The notes below the pieces were generated by a model that saw only the letters and a list, made by a program, of their open reading frames with translations, did no database searches and was not told the DNA's origin. The position numbers and the translations under genes were made by a program. 5,861 bases of DNA from Gammaproteobacteria bacterium (lineage in GTDB: Bacteria > Pseudomonadota > Gammaproteobacteria > Granulosicoccales > Granulosicoccaceae). Of this stretch, positions 1-5,861 are shown piece by piece. Each line of letters starts with the position of its first letter. Position 1 is the stretch's first letter. The stretch lies in contig JAHQVR010000270.1 in the NCBI GenBank assembly GCA_019634245.1, positions 1 through 5,861 on the forward strand, given 5' to 3'.

Positions 1-77
1 ATCAATGGCAGAGCGCGCTGTGGATCGTCACCGAACACGATATCAACGTGATTAAACCGAACCAGCGCTTCACTCAT
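1..77 (-). CDS. choV: Choline ABC transporter ATP-binding protein, N-terminal fragment (runs off left edge)
   Basis: Only the first 25 codons and two bases of the next are present. The reading frame gives MSEALVRFNHVDIVFG followed by DDPQRALPL. This is the start expected of the ATPase of the choline/glycine-betaine importer family (ChoV, ProV, OpuAA): a first beta strand ending in a V-x-I-V-F-G-like turn, then the short insert typical of this subfamily before the Walker A region, which lies outside the window. The protein would couple ATP hydrolysis on the cytoplasmic face to choline import through ChoW. It follows choW by 43 bases, so the two are surely cotranscribed. The start is uncertain. 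The ATG at 77 fits family N-termini best but has no clear ribosome-binding site. In-frame alternatives are ATG at 104 and GTG at 116; the latter lies four bases after the choW stop, downstream of a GGAG inside the last choW codons. Identity rests on context plus a short match. Confidence 0.85.
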   Translation of the reverse strand, partial: MSEALVRFNHVDIVFGDDPQRALPL

Positions 78-120
78 GTCAACAGACGCACTATTAGCAA
101 ACATATTCGGCCACACATGG

Positions 121-954
121 TCACTTACTCTCCAATCGTAAGAAACGGTCGAGCAATATGGCCACGAGCACGATGACAATACCTGCCTCAAACCCTTTTG
201 CGATGTTCACCGTGTTCAGTGCTCGCACCACCGGCACGCCAAGACCTGGAGCCCCTACTAGCGCGGCAATAACGACCATGGACAAGGACAGCATTATGGT
301 CTGTGTCAGGCCCGCCATGATTTGGGGTAACGCGTAAGGCAGCTCTACTTTGCGCAGTAGTTGCCAGCGGGTAGCACCAAAGGACTGACCTGCTTCCAGC
401 AACGCAGTGGGTGTGGCTCTAACGCCCAATTCGGTTAGTCGTATCGGTGCAGGAATAGCGAAAATAACGGTGGCAATTAAGCCGGGTACCATACCCAGAC
501 CGAACAGAATGAGTGCCGGTATCAAGTACACAAACGTTGGAATCGTTTGCATTAAATCCAGAATGGGCCTTAATACTGAGGAGAATTTTGCGTTGTGGGC
601 CGCTGCGATTCCCAGCGGAACACCCATCACCATACAGACCAAGCTGGCACAAAGTACTAGAGCGAGCGTCTGCAGCATTTCTTCCCAGTACCCCTGATTC
701 ACAATGAACAGTAAGGACAACACGACCAGCACCGGAAACGCGAGGGTTCGTTTGCGCCAGTAGGCCAACAACCCGGCCAGCGCAATGAACAGCAAGGGAT
801 GAGGCCATTCAAGAAGCCAAAGCAAGCCATCGATCAGGGACTTGAGTTGCTCTGATAACCAGTCGAATAAAAAACCGGCGTTGTCGATTAACCAATCGGT
901 GGCTCGCTTGGCCCACTTTCCAACGGGGATTTTATTGTCGGTTAACCAGTCCAC
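121..954 (-). CDS. choW: Choline ABC transporter, permease protein
   Basis: This 277-residue inner-membrane protein forms the channel of a choline importer, taking ligand from ChoX and driven by ChoV. The N-terminal ~50 residues are polar to amphipathic and rich in Trp (MDWLTDNKIPVGKW start), as in rhizobial ChoW. Hydrophobic segments follow at about 53-66, 72-86, 94-118, 136-153, 156-171, 214-234 and 257-270. The permease EAA loop, which docks the ATPase, is at about 187-216 (EAGQSFGATRWQLLRKVELP). The stretch with LDLMQTIPTFVYLIP (132-146) and the GLGxPVVRALNTVNI region (237-251) are typical of the ProW/OpuAB/ChoW group. The start is GTG at 954. The codon before it is an in-frame TGA, no other start lies near, and the resulting MDWLT matches the family. 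The ribosome-binding site is weak: AGG, eight bases upstream. ChoW rather than a betaine permease is chosen because of the neighbouring choline-type binding protein. Confidence 0.93.
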   Translation of the reverse strand: MDWLTDNKIPVGKWAKRATDWLIDNAGFLFDWLSEQLKSLIDGLLWLLEWPHPLLFIALAGLLAYWRKRTLAFPVLVVLSLLFIVNQGYWEEMLQTLALVLCASLVCMVMGVPLGIAAAHNAKFSSVLRPILDLMQTIPTFVYLIPALILFGLGMVPGLIATVIFAIPAPIRLTELGVRATPTALLEAGQSFGATRWQLLRKVELPYALPQIMAGLTQTIMLSLSMVVIAALVGAPGLGVPVVRALNTVNIAKGFEAGIVIVLVAILLDRFLRLESK

Positions 955-977
955 TCAACCGGCCTGTAGAAGTGAGC

Positions 978-1007
978 ACAAGCGCCGAATTACTTATCGG
1001 CGCTTGT
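978..1007 (-). promoter_or_regulatory. Perfect 11-bp intercistronic hairpin between choX and choW
   Basis: ACAAGCGCCGA (978-988) and TCGGCGCTTGT (997-1007) are exact reverse complements around an 8-base loop, and the stem core is GC-rich. It sits 45 bases after the choX stop and 23 bases before the choW GTG. On the transcribed strand the hairpin is followed by GCTCACTTCT, not a T-run, so it is not a standard intrinsic terminator. A likely role, inferred from other binding-protein operons such as malE-malF, is to protect the 3' end of the choX message and/or to attenuate readthrough, giving more binding protein than permease. The structure is seen directly; its function is inference. Confidence 0.7.
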
Positions 1008-1051
1008 AAATAGGAATGTCGGCATAGTAGAACTTACATACGACCAGACGG

Positions 1052-2020
1052 TTATAAGTTTAATGCAGATTTAACGGCCGCCATTCCATCTCCACCGTCA
1101 AAACTGGTAACACCCGCTAGCCAATCATCAAGCACGGCTGGATTCGCTTTCAACCAGGCTGTCGCTGCATCTACCGGCTCTTCAGCATCATTGAGAATAG
1201 CGCCCATGATTTCGTTTTCCATGGCCAAAGAGAATGTGAGCTGCGATATTAATTTACCCGCGTTAGCACAATCAGTTGCAAACCCTTTGCGCGTGTTGGT
1301 GTAAACCGTGGCGCCACCCAGATTAGGTCCGAAAAAATCATCACCGCCGGTGAGATAGGTTAAATCAAAGTTAGCATTCATCGGGTGTGGTTCCCAACCT
1401 AGAAACACGATGGCTTCACCAGATTTTTCAGCACGCGTTGCCTGGGCCAACATACCGGCTTCAGACGATTCCACCAGTTCCCAGCCCGACAGACCAAACG
1501 CATCATTTTCAATCATATCCAGAATAAGTCGGTTTCCGTCATTGCCTGGTTCAATGCCATAGATTTTTCCACCGAGCGCGTCCTTGTGATTAGCAATGTC
1601 AGCAAAATCAGCAATGCCCAGTGAGGCACCTTTGGCGTTAGTGGTTAAGGTGTACTTCGCACCCTCGAGATTGATATTGGTCGATTCCACCGATTCATCA
1701 TCGAGATACGGCCGAATGTCCGCTTCCATGGTGGGCATCCAGTTCCCTAAAAATACATCAATATCGCCATTAGCCAGAGATTGGTAGGTGACCGGTACGG
1801 ATAAAACCTTTGTATCGGTTTTATAGCCAAGCCCTTCCAACAGCACCGAAGCGGTTGCTGTTGTTGCGGTGATATCTGTCCAACCGACGTCGGAAAAGCG
1901 AACGGTTTCGCAACTTGCAGAGTCGGCTGCAGAAGCTAGGTGAGGCATTGAGGCCAGACCAGCAACACACAGCGCGATGGCGGCTTTGCACGGAGTTTTG
2001 GCAATTCGATTGAGTGTCAT
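1052..2020 (-). CDS. choX: Periplasmic choline-binding protein of ABC transporter
   Basis: This 322-residue precursor is a cluster F-type substrate-binding protein that captures choline in the periplasm and delivers it to ChoW/ChoV. A Sec signal peptide is evident: basic MTLNRIAK, a hydrophobic core, and an ASA cleavage motif at 29-31, leaving ADSAS at the mature end. No lipobox is present. The ligand box known from Sinorhizobium ChoX (Trp43, Asp45, Trp90, Tyr119, Asn156, Trp205) appears here as W47, D49, W94, Y123, N160 and W209, a constant offset of four, so the aromatic cage for the trimethylammonium group is complete. C37 and C251 are placed to form the disulfide expected in this family. 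The start is ATG at 2020, because AAAGGA lies six bases upstream and it gives a clean signal peptide. A TTG at 2056 would add 12 residues before the signal and is unlikely. It heads the choXWV operon. Acetylcholine binding is also possible, as in ChoX. Confidence 0.96.
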   Translation of the reverse strand: MTLNRIAKTPCKAAIALCVAGLASMPHLASAADSASCETVRFSDVGWTDITATTATASVLLEGLGYKTDTKVLSVPVTYQSLANGDIDVFLGNWMPTMEADIRPYLDDESVESTNINLEGAKYTLTTNAKGASLGIADFADIANHKDALGGKIYGIEPGNDGNRLILDMIENDAFGLSGWELVESSEAGMLAQATRAEKSGEAIVFLGWEPHPMNANFDLTYLTGGDDFFGPNLGGATVYTNTRKGFATDCANAGKLISQLTFSLAMENEIMGAILNDAEEPVDAATAWLKANPAVLDDWLAGVTSFDGGDGMAAVKSALNL

Positions 2021-2040
2021 GAGTGTTCCTTTAAGGCTTG

Positions 2041-2056
2041 TTGTGAATAAACACAA
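2041..2056. promoter_or_regulatory. Inverted repeat TTGTG-N6-CACAA upstream of choX, candidate operator
   Basis: TTGTG (2041-2045) and CACAA (2052-2056) are perfect inverted arms around AATAAA. The site ends 20 bases before the choX ATG and 8 bases before its AAAGGA ribosome-binding site. Read on the minus strand, its centre TTTATT could serve as a -10 element, with TTGTCA (2076-2071) as a -35, but the 19-base spacing is long. A repressor bound here would block choX transcription. It is not a CRP site: that would need TGTG-N8-CACA, and here the spacing is two bases shorter. It does not resemble the BetI palindrome as I recall it. A 5-bp arm can arise by chance, so this is a candidate only. 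Confidence 0.35.
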
Positions 2057-2238
2057 TTACCTTGGAACAATGACAAATATCCGTCGCGGTTGCAAGAAGA
2101 ATGTCGTTGTGGGTTATGTCTTCTTCCCAGCGCTCAACAACTCACGCAATCTGTAGCGACCTCACTGGGTAGCTACGACTCATCATATACCTGCCAAATA
2201 TCAGAAAAGTCGAAACAGCGCGTCGCTGGTGCAAAGAC
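2057..2238. other. Noncoding gap between yfaZ and choX
   Basis: No convincing coding frame is seen on either strand. Read in the direction of transcription it holds: a small hairpin straight after the yfaZ stop (listed separately); GTAGC...GCTAC inverted arms around the middle of the gap (about 2152-2175); a 7-bp inverted repeat, AAGAAGA (2094-2100) and TCTTCTT (2119-2125), with an 18-base loop; and a possible -35 TTGTCA at 2076-2071. The choX promoter must lie here or just downstream unless choX is read through from yfaZ. No riboswitch fold known to me is recognisable. Confidence 0.5.
2216..2228 (-). terminator. Weak candidate terminator after yfaZ
   Basis: On the minus strand, CAGCG-ACG-CGCTG forms a 5-bp GC-rich stem with a three-base loop, starting 10 bases after the yfaZ TAA. 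It is followed by TTTCGACTTTTC, an interrupted T-rich run. The position is right for an intrinsic terminator separating yfaZ from the cho operon, but the stem is short and the T-run broken, so termination may be partial. Confidence 0.35.
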
Positions 2239-2832
2239 TTAGAAAGTGAGTTTAATCCCTAAATGAATACTTTGATCCAGGTTCACGTTGTCGTAGTCGT
2301 TGGTATCGAATTTCATACGCCGATAGCCGACATAGGCTTTGGCCTGCGGAATCACTTCAACCTGTAGGCGAGCGCCGAGTTCAGAAAAGGACTCTGCATC
2401 AGCGAAACTGGTAATTTTCGGGGCCAGAAAACCTTCAAAGGTGAGTTCTACTGGATTGAGCCGGGAGGGGTTTAACAGCACGCCCATTTGGAACCCTAAC
2501 GCCAACGCACCCACCGACTCGCTGTCGCTAATGCCTTGCGTATCCACATCCAGATCACCTGCTACGAGCTTCATGCCCGCACCCAAATTGTATTGGGATC
2601 GAACCGTTTGTCGATAGCCTCTGGCCATCAAAGTCGCATGGGCCAGGTTATCTCCATCTTCATTGATAAACCCACCCAAGGCCAGCTCTGAGCCACCACC
2701 CATTTTGAATTGATACGGATTGATGAGCAGCGCCAGATTGGCGGTCTTGTTACTCAGCGCCAGTTCCAAGCCTGTTGCCTGAGCACCCATTGACAGCATG
2801 GCCAGGGCAAAACCCAGAAGCACTTTTCTCAT
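2239..2832 (-). CDS. yfaZ: YfaZ-family outer-membrane protein
   Basis: This 197-residue precursor belongs to the YfaZ family of small predicted outer-membrane proteins, whose function is unknown. The signal peptide is clear: MRK, hydrophobic residues 4-16, and AQA at 17-19, leaving TGLELALS at the mature end. The mature ~178 residues alternate polar and nonpolar positions as in beta strands. The C-terminal part carries the family's most recognisable signature: LGARLQVEV (152-160), QAKAYVGYRRMKF (163-175) and a final strand ending IHLGIKLTF. The terminal Phe is the usual recognition feature for outer-membrane barrel assembly. The start is ATG at 2832, which begins the signal peptide; GGGA nine bases upstream is a modest ribosome-binding site. 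An in-frame TTG at 2901 would add 23 charged residues before the signal and is rejected. It follows hrpA by 89 bases, where TTGCGA (2901-2896) and TAGACT (2879-2874), 16 bases apart, could be a weak promoter. The symbol denotes family membership, not proven orthology. Confidence 0.82.
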   Translation of the reverse strand: MRKVLLGFALAMLSMGAQATGLELALSNKTANLALLINPYQFKMGGGSELALGGFINEDGDNLAHATLMARGYRQTVRSQYNLGAGMKLVAGDLDVDTQGISDSESVGALALGFQMGVLLNPSRLNPVELTFEGFLAPKITSFADAESFSELGARLQVEVIPQAKAYVGYRRMKFDTNDYDNVNLDQSIHLGIKLTF

Positions 2833-2921
2833 GACTACACGTCCCAATAGAATAGTTAACGGTCCTGCAAAGGAGTCTAGACGTGAATTGGCATCTCGCA
2901 AGCCGTGGCTGAATATTGACG

Positions 2922-5861
2922 TTACAGTAATTGTTGTAAGTCGCTGATTCGCTTTTCCAACCGCGAGATAGACACCTTGCCACTGGTCCCGAGTTCTTGT
3001 GCGAACAAGGATATTCGCAGCTCTTCAAAGGCCCAGCGCAAATCCTGATGTTTTTGGTGATACTGGCTTGACTGGGGGCTATGCGTCGGCAGCGCCTTAA
3101 ACGATTCCCACACAGGTGCAAGCTCTGAGCGTCGCCGGCGATCTTTGTCAGGTGCTTGGTCAATCGCATCCAGCCGCCTGCCTATCGCCTTAAAAAACAG
3201 CGGCATGCGTTGCAATACCGACATTGGGGTAGCCGAGATAAACCCCACATACAATAGTGAACGGATCTGATCTTGTATATCCCTCGCCGGTTCTATCCAG
3301 CTCAAGGACACCGAACCTTCTAAGCGTTTGGCCACAACTCGATGCTGTTCGAACACCTGCTCCACCGCTAAACAAATCTCAGTAGCGTTCGGCACCAATT
3401 GAGATTGTCGCTCTGTTAACCCCTGTTGATAGCTTTCCGCCGTACGGGGTAATTCTGTGTCAAGAATAAACGTTTGATCAATCGCTGCATCGATAATGTC
3501 GGTCACCAAATGCGCCTTCGTACCAAATGGTGCAAAGCGCAGTGCTAACACATCAATATTGGGTAAACCGCGTTGCAAGTAGCGAAGCTCATCTTTAAGC
3601 GCCACTTTGTAGAGCTGCCGAAGCCCGGCAGGCATCGCCTGAGCGGCCGCCGTTTGATCGGCAAAGAGCTTAATGCCTACCTTGCCTTCGACCACATGCA
3701 ATGCCGGATACCCTTTGAGAGTTACGCCGGCTCGGTCAATGTCTACGCTGTGCGGTAAATCACCAAAGTCCCAGTCAGTGACTTCGTCACGTTCTAAAGT
3801 GGTATCACTAAACTGCAACAGGCTCTGCTCCACTTGCTCTAAAAAGCGGTGTTGCAGCTTTTCTAAATCTCGACCAACCGCCAAGGTTTTGCCTTGCGAG
3901 TCGATGACTTCAAAACGCATTTTTAAATGTTCTGACAACGCGCTTTCTTCCCATTCGGATCTTGGCACACTAACACCGGTCATACGCTGTAATTCAACGC
4001 TTAAAGCTTCACTTAACGGTCGCTTTGAACCAGCCATCGATGCCACACAGGCCTTCGCAAAATCCGGTGCTGGAACAAAGTTGCGCCGCAGTGATTTGGG
4101 CAGCGCCTTGAGCATGGAGGTGACTTTCTCTTCAAGCATTCCGGGCACAAGCCACTCACACAGGGGTGCCGGCACGCGATTGAGCACCTCTACTGGGCAC
4201 ATCAATGTCACCCCGTCGCTATCAGTTCCCGGTGAAAATTGATAACGCAGAGGTAACACCATGTCACCGATATCCAACTGATCCGGAAAGTCGATAGAAT
4301 CCACTTCCACCTCATCATCGGCAAACATCATGTCGCGTGAAAAATAGAGCGCTCGGGGGTTTTCGGCCTCAAGCGTTTTCACAAAGGTGTCGAACGCTGC
4401 CAGCGTACAGACATCTTCTGGCACTATCGCATCGTAAAAGCGCACCAACATTTCTGGGTCCACGGCAATATCACGGCGACGTGTTTTATCTTCCAACTCA
4501 TTCACTTCTTGCAGCAAATCGAGGTTATGTTGATAAAAACCGCCCTTGGTTTGCAAAGCGCCGCCGACTAATCCATCGCGAATGAAAATCTCACGCGACT
4601 CGCTGGGATTAATCGCTGAATAATTCACCCGTTTCTTCGGATTAATAATCAAGCCATAGAGTGTTGACTGTTCATAGGCCCCCACAGCTCCGCGTTTTTT
4701 CTGCCAATGTGCATCGCGGTAACTGCGACTGAGTAAATGCTGCGCCAATGACTCAATCCACTCCGGTTCAATCGCGGCCACTTGCCGCGCAAAGATTTGC
4801 GTAGTCTCAGCAATTTCGCCAGCCATAATCCACTTCGGACCGCGTTTAAATAGACCCGAGCCAGGAAAGATCTTTAAATGTCGATTACGCGTGCCAAAGT
4901 ACTCCGAACGATCAGTTTTGGTGGCCACATTCGCTAACAAGCCCGACAACAAGGCTCGGTGTACATTGTCATAGGGTGCTTCTGTGGTGTTCAACGGTAG
5001 TTTGAGTTCTTTAGCCAAGCGCGCCAATTGGCTGCGAACATCCATCCATTCAATAATTCGCAGCGGCGATAAGAATCGCTGACGACACATCTTTCGAAAC
5101 TTCGAATTCGACAACGCCTCTTTTTGAACAGAGACAAAACTCCACAGGTTCAACCATGCGACGAAATCGGATTTTTCATCATGGAACTCCGCATGCAATT
5201 CATCGCTCTGTTCACGCTTATCAAACGGGCGTTCGCGTGGGTCTTGAACGGATAAAGCGCTGACAATGGTCAAGGTTTCAGTGACACAACCTTCATCAGC
5301 GGCAGCCAACAACATACGGCCCAAACGCGGATCAATGGGCAGCCGAGCCAACCGTCGACCCAACTGGGTTAACGACCGACGTGCGTCAAGCGCCGAGAGT
5401 TCCTGCACATTGCGATAACCATCATTGATAAATTTATCCGCTGGCGCTTCAACGAATGGAAAACTATCAATCGAGCCGAGACGCATCGCGGCCATCTGCA
5501 AAATCACCGAACTCAAATTGGTGCGCAGAATCTCTGGTTCCGTAAATTCTGCACGCGATTCAAAATCCTCTTCGCTGTACAGCCGAATGCACACCCCTGT
5601 TGCCACGCGACCACAACGACCTTTACGTTGATTCGCACTGGCTTGAGAGATTTTCTCAATCGGCAACCGCTGAACCTTACTGCGCACGCTGTAGCGCGAC
5701 ACTCGCGCCAGTCCAACATCCACCACCGAGCGGATGCCCGGTACCGTCAATGAGGTTTCAGCGACATTGGTGGATAGCACAATGCGCGGATTCGAGTGGT
5801 TTTGAAAAATTCGGTTTTGTTCTGCATTGGACAAACGAGAGTACAAAGGCACTATGTCCAC
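2922..5861 (-). CDS. hrpA: ATP-dependent RNA helicase HrpA, C-terminal 979 residues (5' end beyond window)
   Basis: This is a cytoplasmic DEAH-box 3'-to-5' RNA helicase of the long bacterial form; the E. coli protein is 1300 residues, so ~320 N-terminal residues, including the Walker A and DEAH motifs, lie outside the window. The GTG at the edge (5861-5859) is an internal Val codon, not a start. Visible in order: the second RecA domain with motif V (TNVAETSLTV, 31-40) and motif VI (QRKGRCGR, 78-85); the ratchet/HA2 region with LTQLGRRLARLPIDPRLGRML (164-184); an OB-fold region at about 300-375 containing YFGTRNRHLKIFPGSGLF; and the long HrpA-specific C-terminal region (DUF3418) at about 385-975, ending in the typical LRWAFEELRISLFAQELGT (941-959). 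The frame is intact to TAA at 2922. E. coli HrpA has been linked to fimbrial mRNA processing and, more recently, to rescue of stalled or collided ribosomes. No clear terminator follows it, so readthrough into yfaZ is possible. Confidence 0.97.
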   Translation of the reverse strand: MDIVPLYSRLSNAEQNRIFQNHSNPRIVLSTNVAETSLTVPGIRSVVDVGLARVSRYSVRSKVQRLPIEKISQASANQRKGRCGRVATGVCIRLYSEEDFESRAEFTEPEILRTNLSSVILQMAAMRLGSIDSFPFVEAPADKFINDGYRNVQELSALDARRSLTQLGRRLARLPIDPRLGRMLLAAADEGCVTETLTIVSALSVQDPRERPFDKREQSDELHAEFHDEKSDFVAWLNLWSFVSVQKEALSNSKFRKMCRQRFLSPLRIIEWMDVRSQLARLAKELKLPLNTTEAPYDNVHRALLSGLLANVATKTDRSEYFGTRNRHLKIFPGSGLFKRGPKWIMAGEIAETTQIFARQVAAIEPEWIESLAQHLLSRSYRDAHWQKKRGAVGAYEQSTLYGLIINPKKRVNYSAINPSESREIFIRDGLVGGALQTKGGFYQHNLDLLQEVNELEDKTRRRDIAVDPEMLVRFYDAIVPEDVCTLAAFDTFVKTLEAENPRALYFSRDMMFADDEVEVDSIDFPDQLDIGDMVLPLRYQFSPGTDSDGVTLMCPVEVLNRVPAPLCEWLVPGMLEEKVTSMLKALPKSLRRNFVPAPDFAKACVASMAGSKRPLSEALSVELQRMTGVSVPRSEWEESALSEHLKMRFEVIDSQGKTLAVGRDLEKLQHRFLEQVEQSLLQFSDTTLERDEVTDWDFGDLPHSVDIDRAGVTLKGYPALHVVEGKVGIKLFADQTAAAQAMPAGLRQLYKVALKDELRYLQRGLPNIDVLALRFAPFGTKAHLVTDIIDAAIDQTFILDTELPRTAESYQQGLTERQSQLVPNATEICLAVEQVFEQHRVVAKRLEGSVSLSWIEPARDIQDQIRSLLYVGFISATPMSVLQRMPLFFKAIGRRLDAIDQAPDKDRRRRSELAPVWESFKALPTHSPQSSQYHQKHQDLRWAFEELRISLFAQELGTSGKVSISRLEKRISDLQQLL

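Noticed and set aside
407..808. Open frames on both strands overlapping choW (plus-strand 407-697, 513-707; minus-strand 419-808)
   Set aside because: choW is fully supported by family features across this region; the others are out-of-frame shadows with no recognisable domain.
978..1007. Intrinsic terminator ending the choX transcript
   Set aside because: The stem is strong, but neither strand has a T-run at its 3' side and choW must be transcribed with choX; better read as a processing or stability hairpin.
2021..2056. Longer choX starting at TTG 2056
   Set aside because: ATG 2020 has AAAGGA at the right spacing and begins the signal peptide directly.
2041..2056. CRP (cAMP receptor) binding site upstream of choX
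   Set aside because: The arms TGTG and CACA are separated by six bases, whereas the CRP consensus needs eight between these tetramers.
2833..2901. Longer yfaZ starting at TTG 2901
   Set aside because: It would put 23 mainly polar, charged residues before a complete signal peptide; ATG 2832 gives a standard Sec signal.
2750..3169. 139-codon minus-strand frame across the end of hrpA, the gap and the start of yfaZ
   Set aside because: It overlaps two supported genes in another frame, is Cys/Arg/Ser-rich with no known motif, and has no support as a gene.
3673..4242. 189-codon plus-strand open frame opposite hrpA
   Set aside because: It lies wholly antisense to the well-conserved DUF3418 part of hrpA, its Ser/Thr/Arg-rich translation resembles no family, and it is the expected shadow of a long coding gene.
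1..5861. Hidden defence system, CRISPR array, insertion sequence, prophage or structural RNA gene
   Set aside because: All but short gaps are covered by four recognised genes and the start of a fifth; the gaps hold no regularly spaced repeats, transposase remnants, tRNA-like cloverleaf or known riboswitch pattern.

Overview
The window looks like chromosome of a gammaproteobacterium, possibly a marine or other saline-water lineage. The evidence is a long-form HrpA helicase with strong similarity to the enterobacterial protein as I recall it, a YfaZ-family outer-membrane protein (a mainly gammaproteobacterial family), and roughly even base composition. The genus cannot be fixed from the sequence alone. 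All recognisable genes lie on the minus strand, so transcription runs from high to low coordinates, and both window edges cut through a gene.

In transcription order: (1) 5861-2922 is hrpA, an ATP-dependent DEAH-box RNA helicase whose first ~320 residues lie beyond the right edge. (2) 2832-2239 is a short secreted protein of the YfaZ family, with a clear signal peptide and a C-terminal phenylalanine typical of outer-membrane beta-barrels. (3) 2238-2021 is a noncoding gap holding a possible yfaZ terminator and the probable control region of the next operon. (4) 2020-1052 is choX, a periplasmic choline-binding protein with the whole known ligand box intact. (5) 954-121 is choW, the membrane permease. 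(6) 77-1 is the first 25 codons of choV, the ATPase, which runs off the left edge.

choX, choW and choV form a binding-protein-dependent ABC importer for choline. In bacteria, imported choline is commonly oxidised to the osmoprotectant glycine betaine or used as a carbon and nitrogen source; no bet genes are visible here. The order X-W-V and many sequence details match the rhizobial (Sinorhizobium meliloti) system. A perfect 11-bp hairpin between choX and choW, followed by a GTG start with a weak ribosome-binding site, suggests that the binding protein is made in excess over the membrane parts. A TTGTG-N6-CACAA inverted repeat just upstream of the choX ribosome-binding site is a candidate operator.

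I found no mobile element, CRISPR array, tRNA, rRNA, toxin-antitoxin pair or defence system. The window reads as ordinary housekeeping plus a nutrient/osmolyte uptake operon. The items worth a second look are regulatory and evolutionary, not a new system.
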